Below, piece after piece: positions 1 through 9,387 of a stretch of DNA of 64,000 nucleotides. Position numbers and translations under genes: made by a program. The notes beneath the pieces were generated by a model. That model did not search any database. It was not told the DNA's origin and saw only the letters and a program-made list of their open reading frames with translations. The stretch comes from Streptomyces goshikiensis (GTDB taxonomy: Bacteria > Actinomycetota > Actinomycetes > Streptomycetales > Streptomycetaceae). The stretch's first letter is position 1; every line of letters starts with the position of its first letter. Where the stretch lies: contig NZ_BMVE01000006.1 of the NCBI RefSeq assembly GCF_014650555.1, positions 372,001 to 436,000 of the forward strand, in the 5' to 3' direction.

Positions 1-1444
1 CGGCGAGGGCATCTCCCTGGACGGCCTGGGCGTCGCCGAGGCCAAGGCCGCCATCACCGACTGGCTGGCCGAGCGCGGCATCGGCGAGGGCACCGTCAAC
101 TTCCGTCTGCGCGACTGGCTGTTCAGCCGCCAGCGGTACTGGGGCGAGCCTTTCCCGATCGTCTACGACGAGGACGGCGTCGCGCACTCGCTGCCCGAGT
201 CGATGCTGCCGCTGGAGCTGCCCGAGGTCGAGGACTACTCGCCGCGCACCTTCGAGCCGGACGACGCGCTGTCGCAGCCGGAGACCCCGCTGTCGCGCAA
301 GGCCGACTGGGTCAACGTGGAGCTGGACCTGGGCGACGGGCGCGGCGTGCGCTCGTACCGCCGCGAGACCAACACCATGCCGAACTGGGCCGGCTCCTGC
401 TGGTACGAGCTGCGCTACCTGGACCCGAACAACGCGTCGGCCCTGGTGGACCCGGAGATCGAGCAGTACTGGATGGGTCCCCGCGAGGGTCAGCCGCACG
501 GCGGCGTCGACCTGTACGTGGGCGGCGCCGAGCACGCGGTGCTGCACCTGCTGTACGCGCGCTTCTGGTCCAAGGTGCTGTTCGACCTGGGCCACGTCTC
601 CTCGGTCGAGCCGTTCCACAAGCTGTTCAACCAGGGCATGATCCAGGCGTACGTCTACCGCGACGAGCGCGGGTTCCCGGTCACGGCCACCGAGGTCGAG
701 GAGCGCGACGGCAAGTTCTTCTTCGAGGGCGAGCCGGTCAAGCGCGAGCTGGGCAAGATGGGCAAGTCCCTGAAGAACGCCGTCACGCCCGACGAGATCT
801 GCGAGGAGTACGGCGCCGACACGCTGCGCCTGTACGAGATGGCCATGGGCCCGCTGGACGTCTCGCGTCCGTGGGACACCCGGGCCGTGGTGGGCCAGTA
901 CCGGCTGCTGCAGCGCCTGTGGCGCAACATCGTGGACGAGGAGACGGGCGCGGTGACGGTCGTCGACGCCGAGCCCGCCGAGGACACGCTGCGCGCGCTG
1001 CACAAGGCGATCGACGGGGCCGGCGCGGACCTGGCGGCGCTGCGGTTCAACACCGCCATCGCGAAGATCACCGAGCTGAACAACGCGCTGACGAAGGCGG
1101 GCCGGCCGCTGGAGCGGTCCGTGGCGGAGCGGCTGGTGCTGCTGATCGCGCCGCTGGCCCCGCACATCGCGGAGGAGCTGTGGCAGCGGCTGGGGCACGG
1201 CGATTCGGTGGTGCACCAGGACTTCCCGGTCGCGGACCCGGCGTACGTCGTGGACGAGACCGTGACCTGCGTGGTGCAGATCAAGGGCAAGGTCAAGGCA
1301 CGGCTGGAGGTGCCGCCGACGATCTCCGAGGGCGACCTGGAGAAGCTGGCGCTGGGCGACGAGGCGGTCGTGGCGGCGCTGGGCGGTGCGGAGATCCGCA
1401 AGGTGATCGTACGCGCGCCCAAGCTGGTGAACATCGTCGTGTGA
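1..1444 (+). CDS. leuS: Leucyl-tRNA synthetase, C-terminal part (5' end outside window)
   Basis: Cytoplasmic class I aminoacyl-tRNA synthetase that charges tRNA-Leu. Only the 3' part is present, with the reading frame open from base 2. The tail of the catalytic domain is visible: the RDWLFSRQRYWGEPFPI segment, the WAGSCWYELRY and GGAEHAVLHLLYARFW blocks, then the signature loop at 755-769, which reads KMGKS instead of the textbook KMSKS. The anticodon-binding domain follows, with LIAPLAPHIAEELW and a short C-terminal domain (VQIKGKVKARL). The gene stops at 1444 and is followed by a strong hairpin at 1477-1519, so it is probably the last gene of its transcript. The identity is clear. Confidence 0.97.
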   Translation, partial: GEGISLDGLGVAEAKAAITDWLAERGIGEGTVNFRLRDWLFSRQRYWGEPFPIVYDEDGVAHSLPESMLPLELPEVEDYSPRTFEPDDALSQPETPLSRKADWVNVELDLGDGRGVRSYRRETNTMPNWAGSCWYELRYLDPNNASALVDPEIEQYWMGPREGQPHGGVDLYVGGAEHAVLHLLYARFWSKVLFDLGHVSSVEPFHKLFNQGMIQAYVYRDERGFPVTATEVEERDGKFFFEGEPVKRELGKMGKSLKNAVTPDEICEEYGADTLRLYEMAMGPLDVSRPWDTRAVVGQYRLLQRLWRNIVDEETGAVTVVDAEPAEDTLRALHKAIDGAGADLAALRFNTAIAKITELNNALTKAGRPLERSVAERLVLLIAPLAPHIAEELWQRLGHGDSVVHQDFPVADPAYVVDETVTCVVQIKGKVKARLEVPPTISEGDLEKLALGDEAVVAALGGAEIRKVIVRAPKLVNIVV

Positions 1445-1476
1445 CCGCTTTAGGGGCCCTCTGAGGGTGATCCCGT

Positions 1477-1519
1477 ACGGGCAGGTTGGGGGTTCGATGG
1501 GAACCCCCAACCTGCCCGT
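1477..1519 (+). terminator. Intrinsic terminator after leuS
   Basis: A perfect 19-bp inverted repeat (arms 1477-1495 and 1501-1519) with a 5-nt loop lies 32 bp after the leuS stop. There is no T-run, as is usual in Streptomyces. Confidence 0.85.
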
Positions 1520-1567
1520 GGCGTTTACGGTGGAGGGGACGGAAAAAGGCAGGGGAAGGGGAGCCTC

Positions 1568-2296
1568 ATGGAGGCCGGAGCGTTGGTCATCATCTTTGCC
1601 CTCTTGATGCTGTTCGCCTTCCTGGGTCTGGGGGCATGGGCCACGACGAAGGCGGTCGGCGCGGCGAAGCGCGGCGTGGACCGGACGATCACGCAGGCCC
1701 GCCGGACCGTCGAGGACACCACCCTGAAGGCCAAGAGCCTCGGCCAGATCGGGGTCACGGCGTCGCTGGCACAGCTGCGCCTGGACCTGCGGACGTCGAT
1801 GCGGGCCACGCAGCAGGCCCTGCAGGACGGGGTGCGCTCCGACCCCTCGCTGAAGGAGTCCATTGGGCTGTTCGAGCGGCTGAGCGCGCACGGCCGCGAG
1901 CTGGATGACGAGCTGCGGCGCCTGGAACAGGAACCGGACCGCAAGCGGACCGCCGAGATGCTCCCCGAGCTGCGGGAACGTGCCGCCAAGATCAAGCAGT
2001 CGGCGGATTCGCTGCGCTGGGCCGCGCGGGAGCGGGCGCGCCGCTTCTCCGCGGATGAGCTGTCGTCGCTGTCCGATCAGATCGAGGTCGAGTCGGGGGC
2101 GCTGCGGGACTGGTCGCGGGAGCCGGCGGACGACCTGGCGGCCGCCGCGGCCGCCTGGGACGCGGCGCAGACCCCGCCGGGGGCTGCTCCGGGCCGGGGC
2201 GCGCAGGCGGAGCCGGGCCCGGCGGCGCTGAAACCGTCCGCCCCGGCGCCCTCGTACCCGTGGCAGAAGACGCCGCGCCCCGAGGCCACGACCTGA
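1568..2296 (+). CDS. Single-pass membrane protein with coiled-coil cytoplasmic domain
   Basis: Protein of 242 residues and unknown function. Residues 3-28 form one hydrophobic helix, followed by a basic stretch, then about 150 charged residues rich in Arg, Glu and Leu (roughly 30-185) that look helical or coiled coil. The C-terminal 55 residues are Pro/Ala-rich and disordered. The ATG at 1568 follows a GGGGAG sequence at 1558-1563, a suitable ribosome site. It stands alone between the leuS terminator and the DegV gene. Conserved hypothetical proteins of this design are known in Streptomyces; no enzymatic motif is visible. Confidence 0.75.
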   Translation: MEAGALVIIFALLMLFAFLGLGAWATTKAVGAAKRGVDRTITQARRTVEDTTLKAKSLGQIGVTASLAQLRLDLRTSMRATQQALQDGVRSDPSLKESIGLFERLSAHGRELDDELRRLEQEPDRKRTAEMLPELRERAAKIKQSADSLRWAARERARRFSADELSSLSDQIEVESGALRDWSREPADDLAAAAAAWDAAQTPPGAAPGRGAQAEPGPAALKPSAPAPSYPWQKTPRPEATT

Positions 2297-2459
2297 GGCG
2301 GCGGTCCGGGCGCTGACCGGGCCGGGGCCGGGGCCGGGGCCGAGCCGGGTGCCCGGCGACCGATTTCGCTCGGACGCGGGTTCGGGTTGCCCCGGGGGCG
2401 CGTGAGGCGTGTGTGCCGGTTCGGGTGGGCCCGGGCTGCCGTCGGACCGCCACGGGCGG

Positions 2460-2475
2460 TAACCTCCGGCTCATG
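2460..2475 (+). promoter_or_regulatory. Leaderless-type promoter of the DegV gene
   Basis: TAACCT at 2460-2465 ends 7 nt before the ATG at 2473, so transcription should begin at or next to the start codon. Confidence 0.55.
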
Positions 2476-3318
2476 TCCCGCCATGTCGCGATCGTCACCG
2501 ATTCCACGGCCTACCTGCCCCACCCGGCGATGGCGCGGCACGGGATCACCTCCGTCCCCCTCACCGTGGTGCTCGGCGACGAGGCCTTGGAGGAGGGCAC
2601 CGAGATCTCGGCCCGCAGCCTCGCCGTGGCCCTGCAGAAGCGCAGGTCCGTCACCACCTCGCGCCCCAGTCCGGAGATGTTCGTACGCGCCTACCGGGCG
2701 GCCGCCGACGGGGGGGCCACGGGCATCGTGAGCCTGCACCTGTCCGCCGAGTTCTCCGGCACCTACGACGCCGCCGTGGTCGCCGCCAAGACGGCCTCCG
2801 TACCGGTGCGCGTCGTCGACACCGGCATGGTCGCGATGGCCCTCGGCTTCTGCGCGCTCGCCGCCGCCGAGGCGGCCGAGGCCGGCGGTTCCGTCGACGA
2901 GGCCGTGGCCGCCGCCGAGAAGCGCGCCGCCGACATGTCCGCGTACTTCTACGTCGACACCCTCGACTACCTCCGCCGCGGCGGCCGGATCGGCGCCGCG
3001 CAGGCCCTGCTCGGCTCGGCCCTCGCGGTGAAGCCGCTGCTGACGCTGGACGGCGGGCGGATCGAGATGCTGGAGAAGGTGCGCACGGCCTCGAAGGCCA
3101 TCGCCCGCCTGGAGGAACTCGCCGTCGAGCGGGCGGGCACGGCCAGCGTGGACGTCGCCGTGCACCACCTGGCGGCCCCGGAGCGGGCCGAGAAGCTGGC
3201 GCAGCGGCTGCGCGAGCGCATCCCCGGCCTGGTCGAGCTGCACGTCAGCGAGGTCGGCGCGGTGATCGGCGCGCACACCGGGCCGGGCCTGCTCGCGGCG
3301 GTCGTGTCCCCCCGCTGA
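2473..3318 (+). CDS. DegV family fatty-acid-binding protein
   Basis: Protein of 281 residues, the usual size for DegV/FakB proteins, which bind a fatty acid and in some bacteria present it to a fatty acid kinase. The N-terminal signature is VAIVTDSTAYLP (residues 4-15). SLHLSAEFSGTYDAA (about 95-109) is the second DegV signature, and YVDTLDYLRRGGRIGAAQALLG (about 159-180) the third. An upstream in-frame start at 2413 is possible, but the -10 hexamer 7 nt before 2473 and the family alignment favour 2473. No fatty acid kinase gene is visible nearby, so the partner is unknown. Confidence 0.9.
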   Translation: MSRHVAIVTDSTAYLPHPAMARHGITSVPLTVVLGDEALEEGTEISARSLAVALQKRRSVTTSRPSPEMFVRAYRAAADGGATGIVSLHLSAEFSGTYDAAVVAAKTASVPVRVVDTGMVAMALGFCALAAAEAAEAGGSVDEAVAAAEKRAADMSAYFYVDTLDYLRRGGRIGAAQALLGSALAVKPLLTLDGGRIEMLEKVRTASKAIARLEELAVERAGTASVDVAVHHLAAPERAEKLAQRLRERIPGLVELHVSEVGAVIGAHTGPGLLAAVVSPR

Positions 3319-3404
3319 TCACCGGAACGGGTGGCCGGGATATCCACAACGCGGTGGTCATCCACCGGAATTGAGGGGTCCGAACGGGGATCGGGAGCGG
3401 CCCC

Positions 3405-3419
3405 TACCGTCGTGGCATG
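3405..3419 (+). promoter_or_regulatory. Leaderless-type promoter of comEA
   Basis: TACCGT at 3405-3410 lies 6 nt before the ATG at 3417. Confidence 0.55.
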
Positions 3420-4373
3420 ACGACTCGAACGCGTACTCCCCGACCGGCCGGCGCCACCAGTGGCCCCGGCCGCCGCCCCCTCTCCGACGGCCGACTGCGG
3501 CATCGCGGCGGTGCCCGCCGGGGTGCGGATCCGCACCCCGATCCCGTCGCGATGCGGCGCCGGGCCGAGGCCCTGCTGGGCGGCGGTGAGCCCGCCCCGC
3601 CGCGTCCCGCCCCGCCGCCTCCGGAGCCCGTGGAGCCTGTGGCCGAGCCCGCTCTCTTACGCGCCGCTGCCGCTGCCGCGCCGCCCGTGGCACCGCCTCC
3701 GGAGCCGGCGGAGCAGCCCGCGCCGGCCGCCCGGGTGCCCCGGAGCCTTGCCGTGCGGGAGCGGCTGCCGATGTGGCTGCAGGCCCGGTGCGGGGTGGAG
3801 CCGCGGGCGGTGGCCGCCGTGGGGGTGGTGCTCGTCGCCGCCGTCGGGTTCGCCGCGCAGCAGTACTGGTCGGGCCGCCCGCAGCCGGTGACCGCGCCGG
3901 CCGTGGTCGCCCCGGTGTCGGCGCCGGTGTCGGCGCCGACACCGGCCCCCGGGGCCGGGGGCAGCCGGATCGTGGTGGACGTCAGCGGCAAGGTCCGGGA
4001 CCCCGGGATCCGCCGGCTGCCCGCCGGGTCCCGCGTGGAGGACGCGCTGGCCGCCGCCGGGGGAGTGCGCCCGGGTACGGACACCGGCGGGCTGAACCGG
4101 GCCCGGGTGCTGGTGGACGGCGAGCAGGTACTCGTCGGCGCCCCCGCGCCGCCGGTCCCGGGCGCTTCCGGGCCGGGGGCCGGGCCGCTGAGCCTCGGCA
4201 GTGCCACCGTCGATCAACTGGACGGCCTGCCCGGCGTGGGCCCCGTGCTCGCGCAGCACATCGTGGACTTCCGCACCGCGCGCGGGGGCTTCCGGTCGGT
4301 GGAGGACCTCCGCCAGGTGAACGGCATCGGCGAGCGCCGCTTCGCCGACCTCCGCAAGCTGGTGCGGCCGTGA
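3417..4373 (+). CDS. comEA: ComEA-type DNA-binding protein (SLBB + helix-hairpin-helix)
   Basis: Protein of 318 residues. The N-terminal third is Arg/Pro-rich and low complexity; a hydrophobic helix (about 131-146, VAAVGVVLVAAVGFAA) then anchors the protein. After a Pro/Ala linker there is an SLBB domain (VVDVSGKVRDPGIRRLPAGSR) and at the C-terminus tandem helix-hairpin-helix motifs (LDGLPGVGPVLAQHIVDFR and VNGIGERRFADL) that bind double-stranded DNA. In competent bacteria ComEA receives DNA for the ComEC channel. The stop overlaps the comEC start (GTGA), so the two are translationally coupled. Natural competence is not established in Streptomyces, so the physiological role is open. Confidence 0.92.
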   Translation: MTTRTRTPRPAGATSGPGRRPLSDGRLRHRGGARRGADPHPDPVAMRRRAEALLGGGEPAPPRPAPPPPEPVEPVAEPALLRAAAAAAPPVAPPPEPAEQPAPAARVPRSLAVRERLPMWLQARCGVEPRAVAAVGVVLVAAVGFAAQQYWSGRPQPVTAPAVVAPVSAPVSAPTPAPGAGGSRIVVDVSGKVRDPGIRRLPAGSRVEDALAAAGGVRPGTDTGGLNRARVLVDGEQVLVGAPAPPVPGASGPGAGPLSLGSATVDQLDGLPGVGPVLAQHIVDFRTARGGFRSVEDLRQVNGIGERRFADLRKLVRP

Positions 4374-6758
4374 ACGGCCCGGGGGCGCGGGGGCCGGGCC
4401 CGGAGAGCGCCCCGGCGGACCTGCGGCTCGTGGCGCCGGCCGTGGCCGCCTGGGTGGCGGCGGCCCTCGCGCTCGACGCGCCGGCCGGCTGGACCGCTGC
4501 CGGGGTGGGGCTGGGCGTGACCGGCGCGGGACTGCTGATGCTGGCCGGCTGCCGTCGAAGCCCGCGGTCCCCGTGGCGGCCCGCCACGGCCGCCGCCGCG
4601 GCCCTGCTGTGCGCCGCCGCGGCGGCCGGGGTGGCGGGACTCCAGCGGGCCGAGGCACGGGCCGGGCCGGTGGAGGCGCTGGCCCGGGAGCACGCCCGGG
4701 TGTCCCTGGAGCTCACCGTCGCCTCCGACCCGCGCACCGTCGGCGGCGGGCAGGGGCCGCCGCTGCTGATGCTGGACGCGGTGGTGACCCGGGTGACCGA
4801 GCCCGACGGGTCGCGGACCCGGGTCGAGACCCCGGTACGCGTCCTGGCCGGGCATCCCGACTGGGCCCGGCTACAGCCCTCGACGCGGGTGGCGGTCGTC
4901 GCCCGGCTGGCCCCGGCCCGGGGCGGGGAGCGGGCCGTCGCGCTGGTCCGGCCGCCGGGCGGCACCCCGCCCGGGGTGAGAGGCGGCCCCGACGCCGCGC
5001 AGCGCGTCGCGGGGAGCCTGCGGGCCGGGCTGCGCACCGCCACCGAGGGGCTCCCGGCGGATGCCAGGGCCCTGCTGCCCGGGCTGGTGGTCGGGGACAC
5101 CTCACGGGTCCCGCCCGACCTGCACGAGGCGTTTCGGGCGACCGACCTGCTGCACCTGCTGGCTGTGTCGGGCTCCAACCTGACCGTGGTCCTGTTCCTG
5201 CTCATCGGGCCCCCGGCCACCGCCCAGCACGCGGAGCGGCGTGGGCTGGCACCCCGGCTCGGGCTCTCCCTGCGGGCGACGGCCCTGAGCGGCGCGGCCC
5301 TGACGCTGGCGTTCGTGGTGGTGTGCCGGCCGGAGCCGAGCGTGCTGCGGGCCGCCGCCTGCGGGGCGGTCACCCTGCTGGCCCTCGCGACCGGGCGGCG
5401 CAGGTCCCTGATCCCCGCGCTGGCCGCCGCCGTGCTGTGCCTCGTGCTGTACGAGCCCTGGCTGGCCCGGAGCTACGGCTTCCTGCTCTCCGTCCTGGCC
5501 ACCGGGGCCCTCTTGACCCTCGGGCCCCGGTGGAGCGAGGCCCTCCGGCGGCGCGGGGTGCGGCCCCGCCTCGCCGAGGCACTGGGGGCCGCCGCGGCCG
5601 CCCAGGCGGTGTGCGCGCCGGTCGTCGCGATGATCTCCGCCCGGGTGAGCCTCGTGGCGGTGCCGTGCAACCTGCTGGCGGAGCTCGCGGCGGGTCCGGC
5701 GACCGTGCTCGGCTTCGCGACCCTCGCGACGGCGCCGCTCTGCATGTCGGCGGCGCGGCTGCTCGCCTGGTGCGCGGGGGTGCCGGCCGGGTGGATCGCC
5801 GCCGTGGCGCGCGCCGGGGCGGGGTTTCGGGGCGCGGAGCTGGCCTGGCCCGGCGGGGTCACCGGAGGCCTGTTGCTGGCCGCCGCCACGCTGGCCGTGG
5901 TGGGCCTCGGGGGCTGGTTCGGCCGCCGGAAGTGGGCCTGCGCCGCGGTGGCCCTGCTGCTGCTCCTCGCCGTGCTGCGGCCGCCGCAGCTCACCCGTGG
6001 CCTCACCGGCTGGCCGCCGCCCGACTGGAGCTACGTCCAGTGCGCCGTGGGCCAGGGTGATGCCGCGGTGCTCGCCGTCGGCCCGGGCACGGCCCTGGTG
6101 GTCGACGCGGGCCCGGAACCGGGACCGGTGGACGACTGCCTGCGCATCCTGGGGGTGCGCCGGGTGCCGCTGCTCCTGCTGACGCACTTTCACGCGGATC
6201 ACGTGGGCGGCCTCTCCGGGGTGCTGCGGGGCCGGGCCGTGGGTGTGATTCAGACCACCGCCCTGGCGGAGCCGCCCGGGCAGGCGGAGTCCGTCCGGCG
6301 GACCGCGGCGGCCGCCGGTGTGCCGGTGGTCACGGCGTCGGCGGGGGAGCGGCGGCGGGCCGGGCCGCTGGAGTGGGAGGTGCTCTGGCCGCCGCCCGAG
6401 GGCCCGCCGCCGGACGGCCCGAACGACGCGAGCGTGGCCCTGCTGGTCCGCGCTCCGGGGCTGACGCTGCTGCTGCTCGGCGATCTCGAACCACCCGCCC
6501 AGCAGGCCCTGCTGAAGGCCCGTCCGGAGCTGGGCCCGGTGGATGTGCTCAAGGTCGCCCACCACGGTTCCGCGCACCAGGACCCGGCCCTGCAGGCCCG
6601 GGTCAGGCCCCGGATCGCGATCGTTCCCGTCGGCGCGGGGAATCGCTACGGGCACCCCGCACCGGATACGCTCGCGCGGCTGCGGGCCTTGGGGGCGACA
6701 GTCCTGCGCACCGATACGGACGGCTCCGTGGCCATCTCCGGAAGCGGCGCGGGGATGA
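4370..6758 (+). CDS. comEC: ComEC/Rec2-family DNA channel protein, no in-frame stop at the expected end
   Basis: Starts at GTG 4370, overlapping the comEA stop. The order is: N-terminal hydrophobic helices and a DUF4131-like soluble segment, a competence membrane domain with many helices (from LLHLLAVSGSNLTVVLFLL at about 5147), then a C-terminal metallo-beta-lactamase domain with THFHADHVGG (about 6181-6210) and KVAHHGS (about 6550-6570). The family normally ends just after this domain, near residue 795. In this frame no stop occurs until 10123, across yceI, holA and into lepA. A TGA one frame over at 6756-6758 suggests an indel in the gene or the assembly; the end given here is that TGA. 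ComEC should import single-stranded DNA. Confidence 0.8.
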
Positions 6759-6899
6759 GGGCCTTTCCGGCCGGACGGCGCCGGATGCGGCGCGGGCATA
6801 CCGGGCCGCACCGCTCTGTTTGCCCACAACCCGACAGCATGATCGAATGCGTTTTCGCCAGAGCGGTCCACGTTCATACAGCACGGGGGTGCATCAACC

Positions 6900-7781
6900 A
6901 TGTTCGGACGTCGACGGGGGATGGAGACGGCCGGAAGTGCCAGCTCACACACATCCGCGACCTTGTCATTGCCGCCCACGGCGGGGCTCTTGAGCTGCCG
7001 GGTGCTGGACACCGTCCATCAGCCCATCCGGCAGGCCAAGTTCGAGGTGACCGACCCGATCGGGAGACGGATCGTCAGCGGCGAGACCGACCCGTTCGGC
7101 GGGCTCACCGCCGCCCTGCCGGAGGGCGAGTACCGGCTCTCCGTCACGGCCGAGGGCTACGCGCCGTTCCACGGGGCGACGCTCGTCGGGGACCCGGCGC
7201 AGCCGGGCACGGGGGAGATCATCCTCGACGCGGTGGAGCCTCCGCTGCTGCCCGCGCCGGGGCACTGGGAACTCGACCCGGCGCACTCCTCGATCGCCTT
7301 CACGGCGCGGCACATCGGCTTCGCCCGGATCCACGGCCGGTTCAACACCTTCGCGGGCGCGGTCCGGATAGCCGATCACATGGAGGACTCCTCCATGCAC
7401 GTCATCATCGACGCGGCGAGCATCGACACCAGGCTGCGGATGCGGGACGACCACCTGCGGTCCGCGGACTTCCTGGACTCGGCCCGGTACCCGACGGTGG
7501 AGTTCTACAGCGAGCGCTTCATCCACCGGGGCGGCAGCCGCTGGGCCGTCGCGGGCGCCCTGACGCTCCACGGCGTGAGCCGCTCGGTGACCCTGGACAC
7601 CCAGTACCTCGGCCTCGGCACGGGGCTGGAGGGCGAGCCCCGCGCGGCCTGCCGGGCCACGGCCGAACTGGACCGCGAGGACTTCACCCTGAACTGGCAG
7701 TCGGTGCTGGCCCAGGGGATCGCCGCGGTCGGCGGGCAGGTGGAAGTGGAGCTGGACGTCCAGATCGTCCACAAGGCGTAG
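6900..7781 (+). CDS. YceI-family protein with N-terminal carboxypeptidase-regulatory-like domain
   Basis: Protein of 293 residues. Residues about 30-110 (SCRVLDTVHQPIRQAKFEVTD through PGTGEIILD) look like a transthyretin/carboxypeptidase regulatory-like beta domain. Residues about 120-293 are a YceI lipocalin-like barrel, starting WELDPAHSSIAFTARHIG and containing GRFNTFAG and RDDHLRSADFLDSARYPTVEF. YceI proteins bind isoprenoid-type lipids. No signal peptide is visible, unlike the periplasmic Gram-negative members, so it is probably cytoplasmic. The ATG at 6900 follows an AT-richer stretch than its surroundings, a likely promoter region. Confidence 0.88.
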   Translation: MFGRRRGMETAGSASSHTSATLSLPPTAGLLSCRVLDTVHQPIRQAKFEVTDPIGRRIVSGETDPFGGLTAALPEGEYRLSVTAEGYAPFHGATLVGDPAQPGTGEIILDAVEPPLLPAPGHWELDPAHSSIAFTARHIGFARIHGRFNTFAGAVRIADHMEDSSMHVIIDAASIDTRLRMRDDHLRSADFLDSARYPTVEFYSERFIHRGGSRWAVAGALTLHGVSRSVTLDTQYLGLGTGLEGEPRAACRATAELDREDFTLNWQSVLAQGIAAVGGQVEVELDVQIVHKA

Positions 7782-7793
7782 GGCCCGGGCGCG

Positions 7794-7808
7794 GGCTCCT
7801 AGGGAGCC
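7794..7808. terminator. Short hairpin between convergent genes
   Basis: GGCTCC and GGAGCC arms flank a 3-nt loop between the YceI gene and the convergent small gene, overlapping the latter's stop codon. It is a weak candidate for a bidirectional terminator. Confidence 0.35.
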
Positions 7809-8041
7809 TCCAGCCAGCCCTCGTACTCGGAGGCGAGGGCGTCCAGGGCGGTCGGGTCGAGCCCTTCCCGCGGGTCCTCGACGACCACCAGCCACTGGGC
7901 GTCCTCCGCGTCGTCCTCGCCGGCCAGGGCGTCGCGGACCAGTCGCGGATCCTCGGACAGCCCGAAGCGGTCGACGACCTCCTGCGCCACCTCCTCGGCG
8001 GCGTCGCGGTCGGGCAGCACCAGTACATGTCGCAGGTTCAC
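7799..8041 (-). CDS. Small acidic conserved hypothetical protein
   Basis: Protein of 80 residues read on the minus strand from GTG at 8041 (VNLRHVLVLPDRDAAEEV) to a stop at 7799. It is strongly acidic, with Asp and Glu clusters such as GEDDAEDAQW and VVEDPREG, and a predicted alpha/beta fold without cysteines or membrane segments. A longer open frame continues upstream to 8680, but that part is the shadow of holA; the coding character begins at the GTG. It is divergent from holA across about 75 bp. The function is not recognised. Confidence 0.7.
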   Translation of the reverse strand: MNLRHVLVLPDRDAAEEVAQEVVDRFGLSEDPRLVRDALAGEDDAEDAQWLVVVEDPREGLDPTALDALASEYEGWLEAP

Positions 8042-8104
8042 CCGACCATTCTCGGGCACGAGTCGGGCGGCGCCGGGGCGGGGGAGGCTGTCAGTGCGGC
8101 ATGG

Positions 8105-8120
8105 GATGCTGGAGCCGATG
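8105..8120 (+). promoter_or_regulatory. Candidate leaderless promoter of holA
   Basis: GATGCT at 8105-8110 lies 7 nt before the ATG at 8118. Confidence 0.4.
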
Positions 8121-9110
8121 GCCACCAGGAAGAACTCCACCGACGATCCGCTCGCTCCGCTCACCCTCGCGGTGGGGCAGGAGGACCTGCTCCTCGACCG
8201 TGCCGTGCGGGAGGTGGTGGCGGCCGCCCGGGCCGTCGACCCCGACACGGACGTCCGGGACCTCATGCCCGAGCAGCTCCAGCCCGGCACGCTGGCCGAG
8301 CTGACGAGCCCCTCGCTCTTCTCCGAGCGCAAGGTCCTGACCGTGCGCAACGCGCAGGACCTGTCCGCCGACACCGTGAAGGAAGTCAAGGCGTACCTCG
8401 CGGCGCCGTACGAGGAGATCACCCTCGTCCTCCTCCACGCCGGCGGAGTCAAGGGCAAGGGCCTGCTGGATGCGGCGCGGAAGGCGGGTGCCCGGGAGGT
8501 CGCCTGCCCGAAGATGACCAAGGCGGCGGACCGGCTCTCGTTCGTACGGGGCGAGTTCCGGACGCTGGGGCGGTCTGCGACCCCCGAGGCGTGCCAGACG
8601 CTGGTCGACGCGATCGGCAGCGACCTGCGGGAGCTGGCGAGCGCGGCGGCGCAGCTGTGCGCGGACGTCGAGGGCACCATCGACGAGGCCGTGGTGGGCC
8701 GCTACTACACGGGCCGGGCGGAGGCCTCCAGCTTCACGGTCGCCGACCGCGCGGTCGAGGGGCGGGCAGCCGAGGCCCTCGAAGCCCTGCGCTGGTCCCT
8801 GTCCACGGGGGTGGCGCCGGTACTGATCACCAGCGCGCTGGCCCAGGCGGTGCGGGCCATCGGCAAGCTCGCCTCGGCCCCGCGCGGGGCCCGCCCGGGC
8901 GACCTGGCGCGGGACCTGGGAATGCCGCCGTGGAAGATCGACCGGGTCCGGCAGCAGATGCGGGGCTGGTCGGCGGACGGAGTCGCGGACGCGTTGCGCG
9001 CCGTGGCCGCGGCGGATGCCGGGGTCAAGGGCGGCGGCGACGATCCCGAGTACGCCCTGGAAAAGGCGGTCGTGGCCGTGGCCCGTGCGGCGCGGCCGCA
9101 GCGGCGGTAG
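8118..9110 (+). CDS. holA: DNA polymerase III subunit delta
   Basis: Clamp-loader subunit that opens the beta sliding clamp during replication. The 330-residue protein starts MATRKNSTDDPLAPLTLAVGQEDLLLDRAV, the degenerate AAA+ N-terminus of the family. The segment SLFSERKVLTVRNAQDL follows, then lid and collar domains (AEALEALRWSLSTGVAPVLITSALAQAVR; LGMPPWKIDRVRQQMRGW). ATG at 8118 was chosen because a -10-like hexamer precedes it by 7 nt. A GTG at 8094 with GGAGG at 8083-8087 is a real alternative and would add eight residues. In many actinobacteria holA lies between comEC and rpsT, as here. Confidence 0.93.
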   Translation: MATRKNSTDDPLAPLTLAVGQEDLLLDRAVREVVAAARAVDPDTDVRDLMPEQLQPGTLAELTSPSLFSERKVLTVRNAQDLSADTVKEVKAYLAAPYEEITLVLLHAGGVKGKGLLDAARKAGAREVACPKMTKAADRLSFVRGEFRTLGRSATPEACQTLVDAIGSDLRELASAAAQLCADVEGTIDEAVVGRYYTGRAEASSFTVADRAVEGRAAEALEALRWSLSTGVAPVLITSALAQAVRAIGKLASAPRGARPGDLARDLGMPPWKIDRVRQQMRGWSADGVADALRAVAAADAGVKGGGDDPEYALEKAVVAVARAARPQRR

Positions 9111-9280
9111 CCCTTCCGCCGGGGCGGCGCGGTCGCCTCGTCACGGGGGAGCCCCGTCGCCCGACCGGCCCCGGTCGACCGTCTGCCGTACGCCTGCTGC
9201 CGGGTGCTGGTGCGTGGTGGGGGCGCCGCGCGGGTTCACCCTCCCCGGCCTTCGCACGCCTCTCGTCTGCTGCGCCGTTG

Positions 9281-9380
9281 TCGGGGGCGCTGCCCCCGAA
9301 CCCCCGCGCCTCAAACGCCGGCGGGGCTGGGTGGTGCGGCGGGGCCGGAGGGTGCGGTCGGGCTGGGTGGTGCGGCGGGG
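9281..9380. repeat. Intergenic palindromes plus 21-bp direct repeat
   Basis: The 445-bp gap after holA (9111-9555) holds no gene. It carries a TCGGGGGC/GCCCCCGA hairpin (9281-9299). This is followed by a GC-rich element of a kind I recall as widespread between Streptomyces genes (CCCCGCGCCTCAAACGCC, 9302-9319). Two identical 21-bp copies starting GGGCTGGGTGGTGCGGCG follow at 9324-9344 and 9360-9380. Confidence 0.6.
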
Positions 9381-9387
9381 GGAAAGG

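Noticed and set aside
9281..9319. CRISPR array
   Set aside because: Only two direct repeat copies and a palindrome; no regular spacers and no cas genes.
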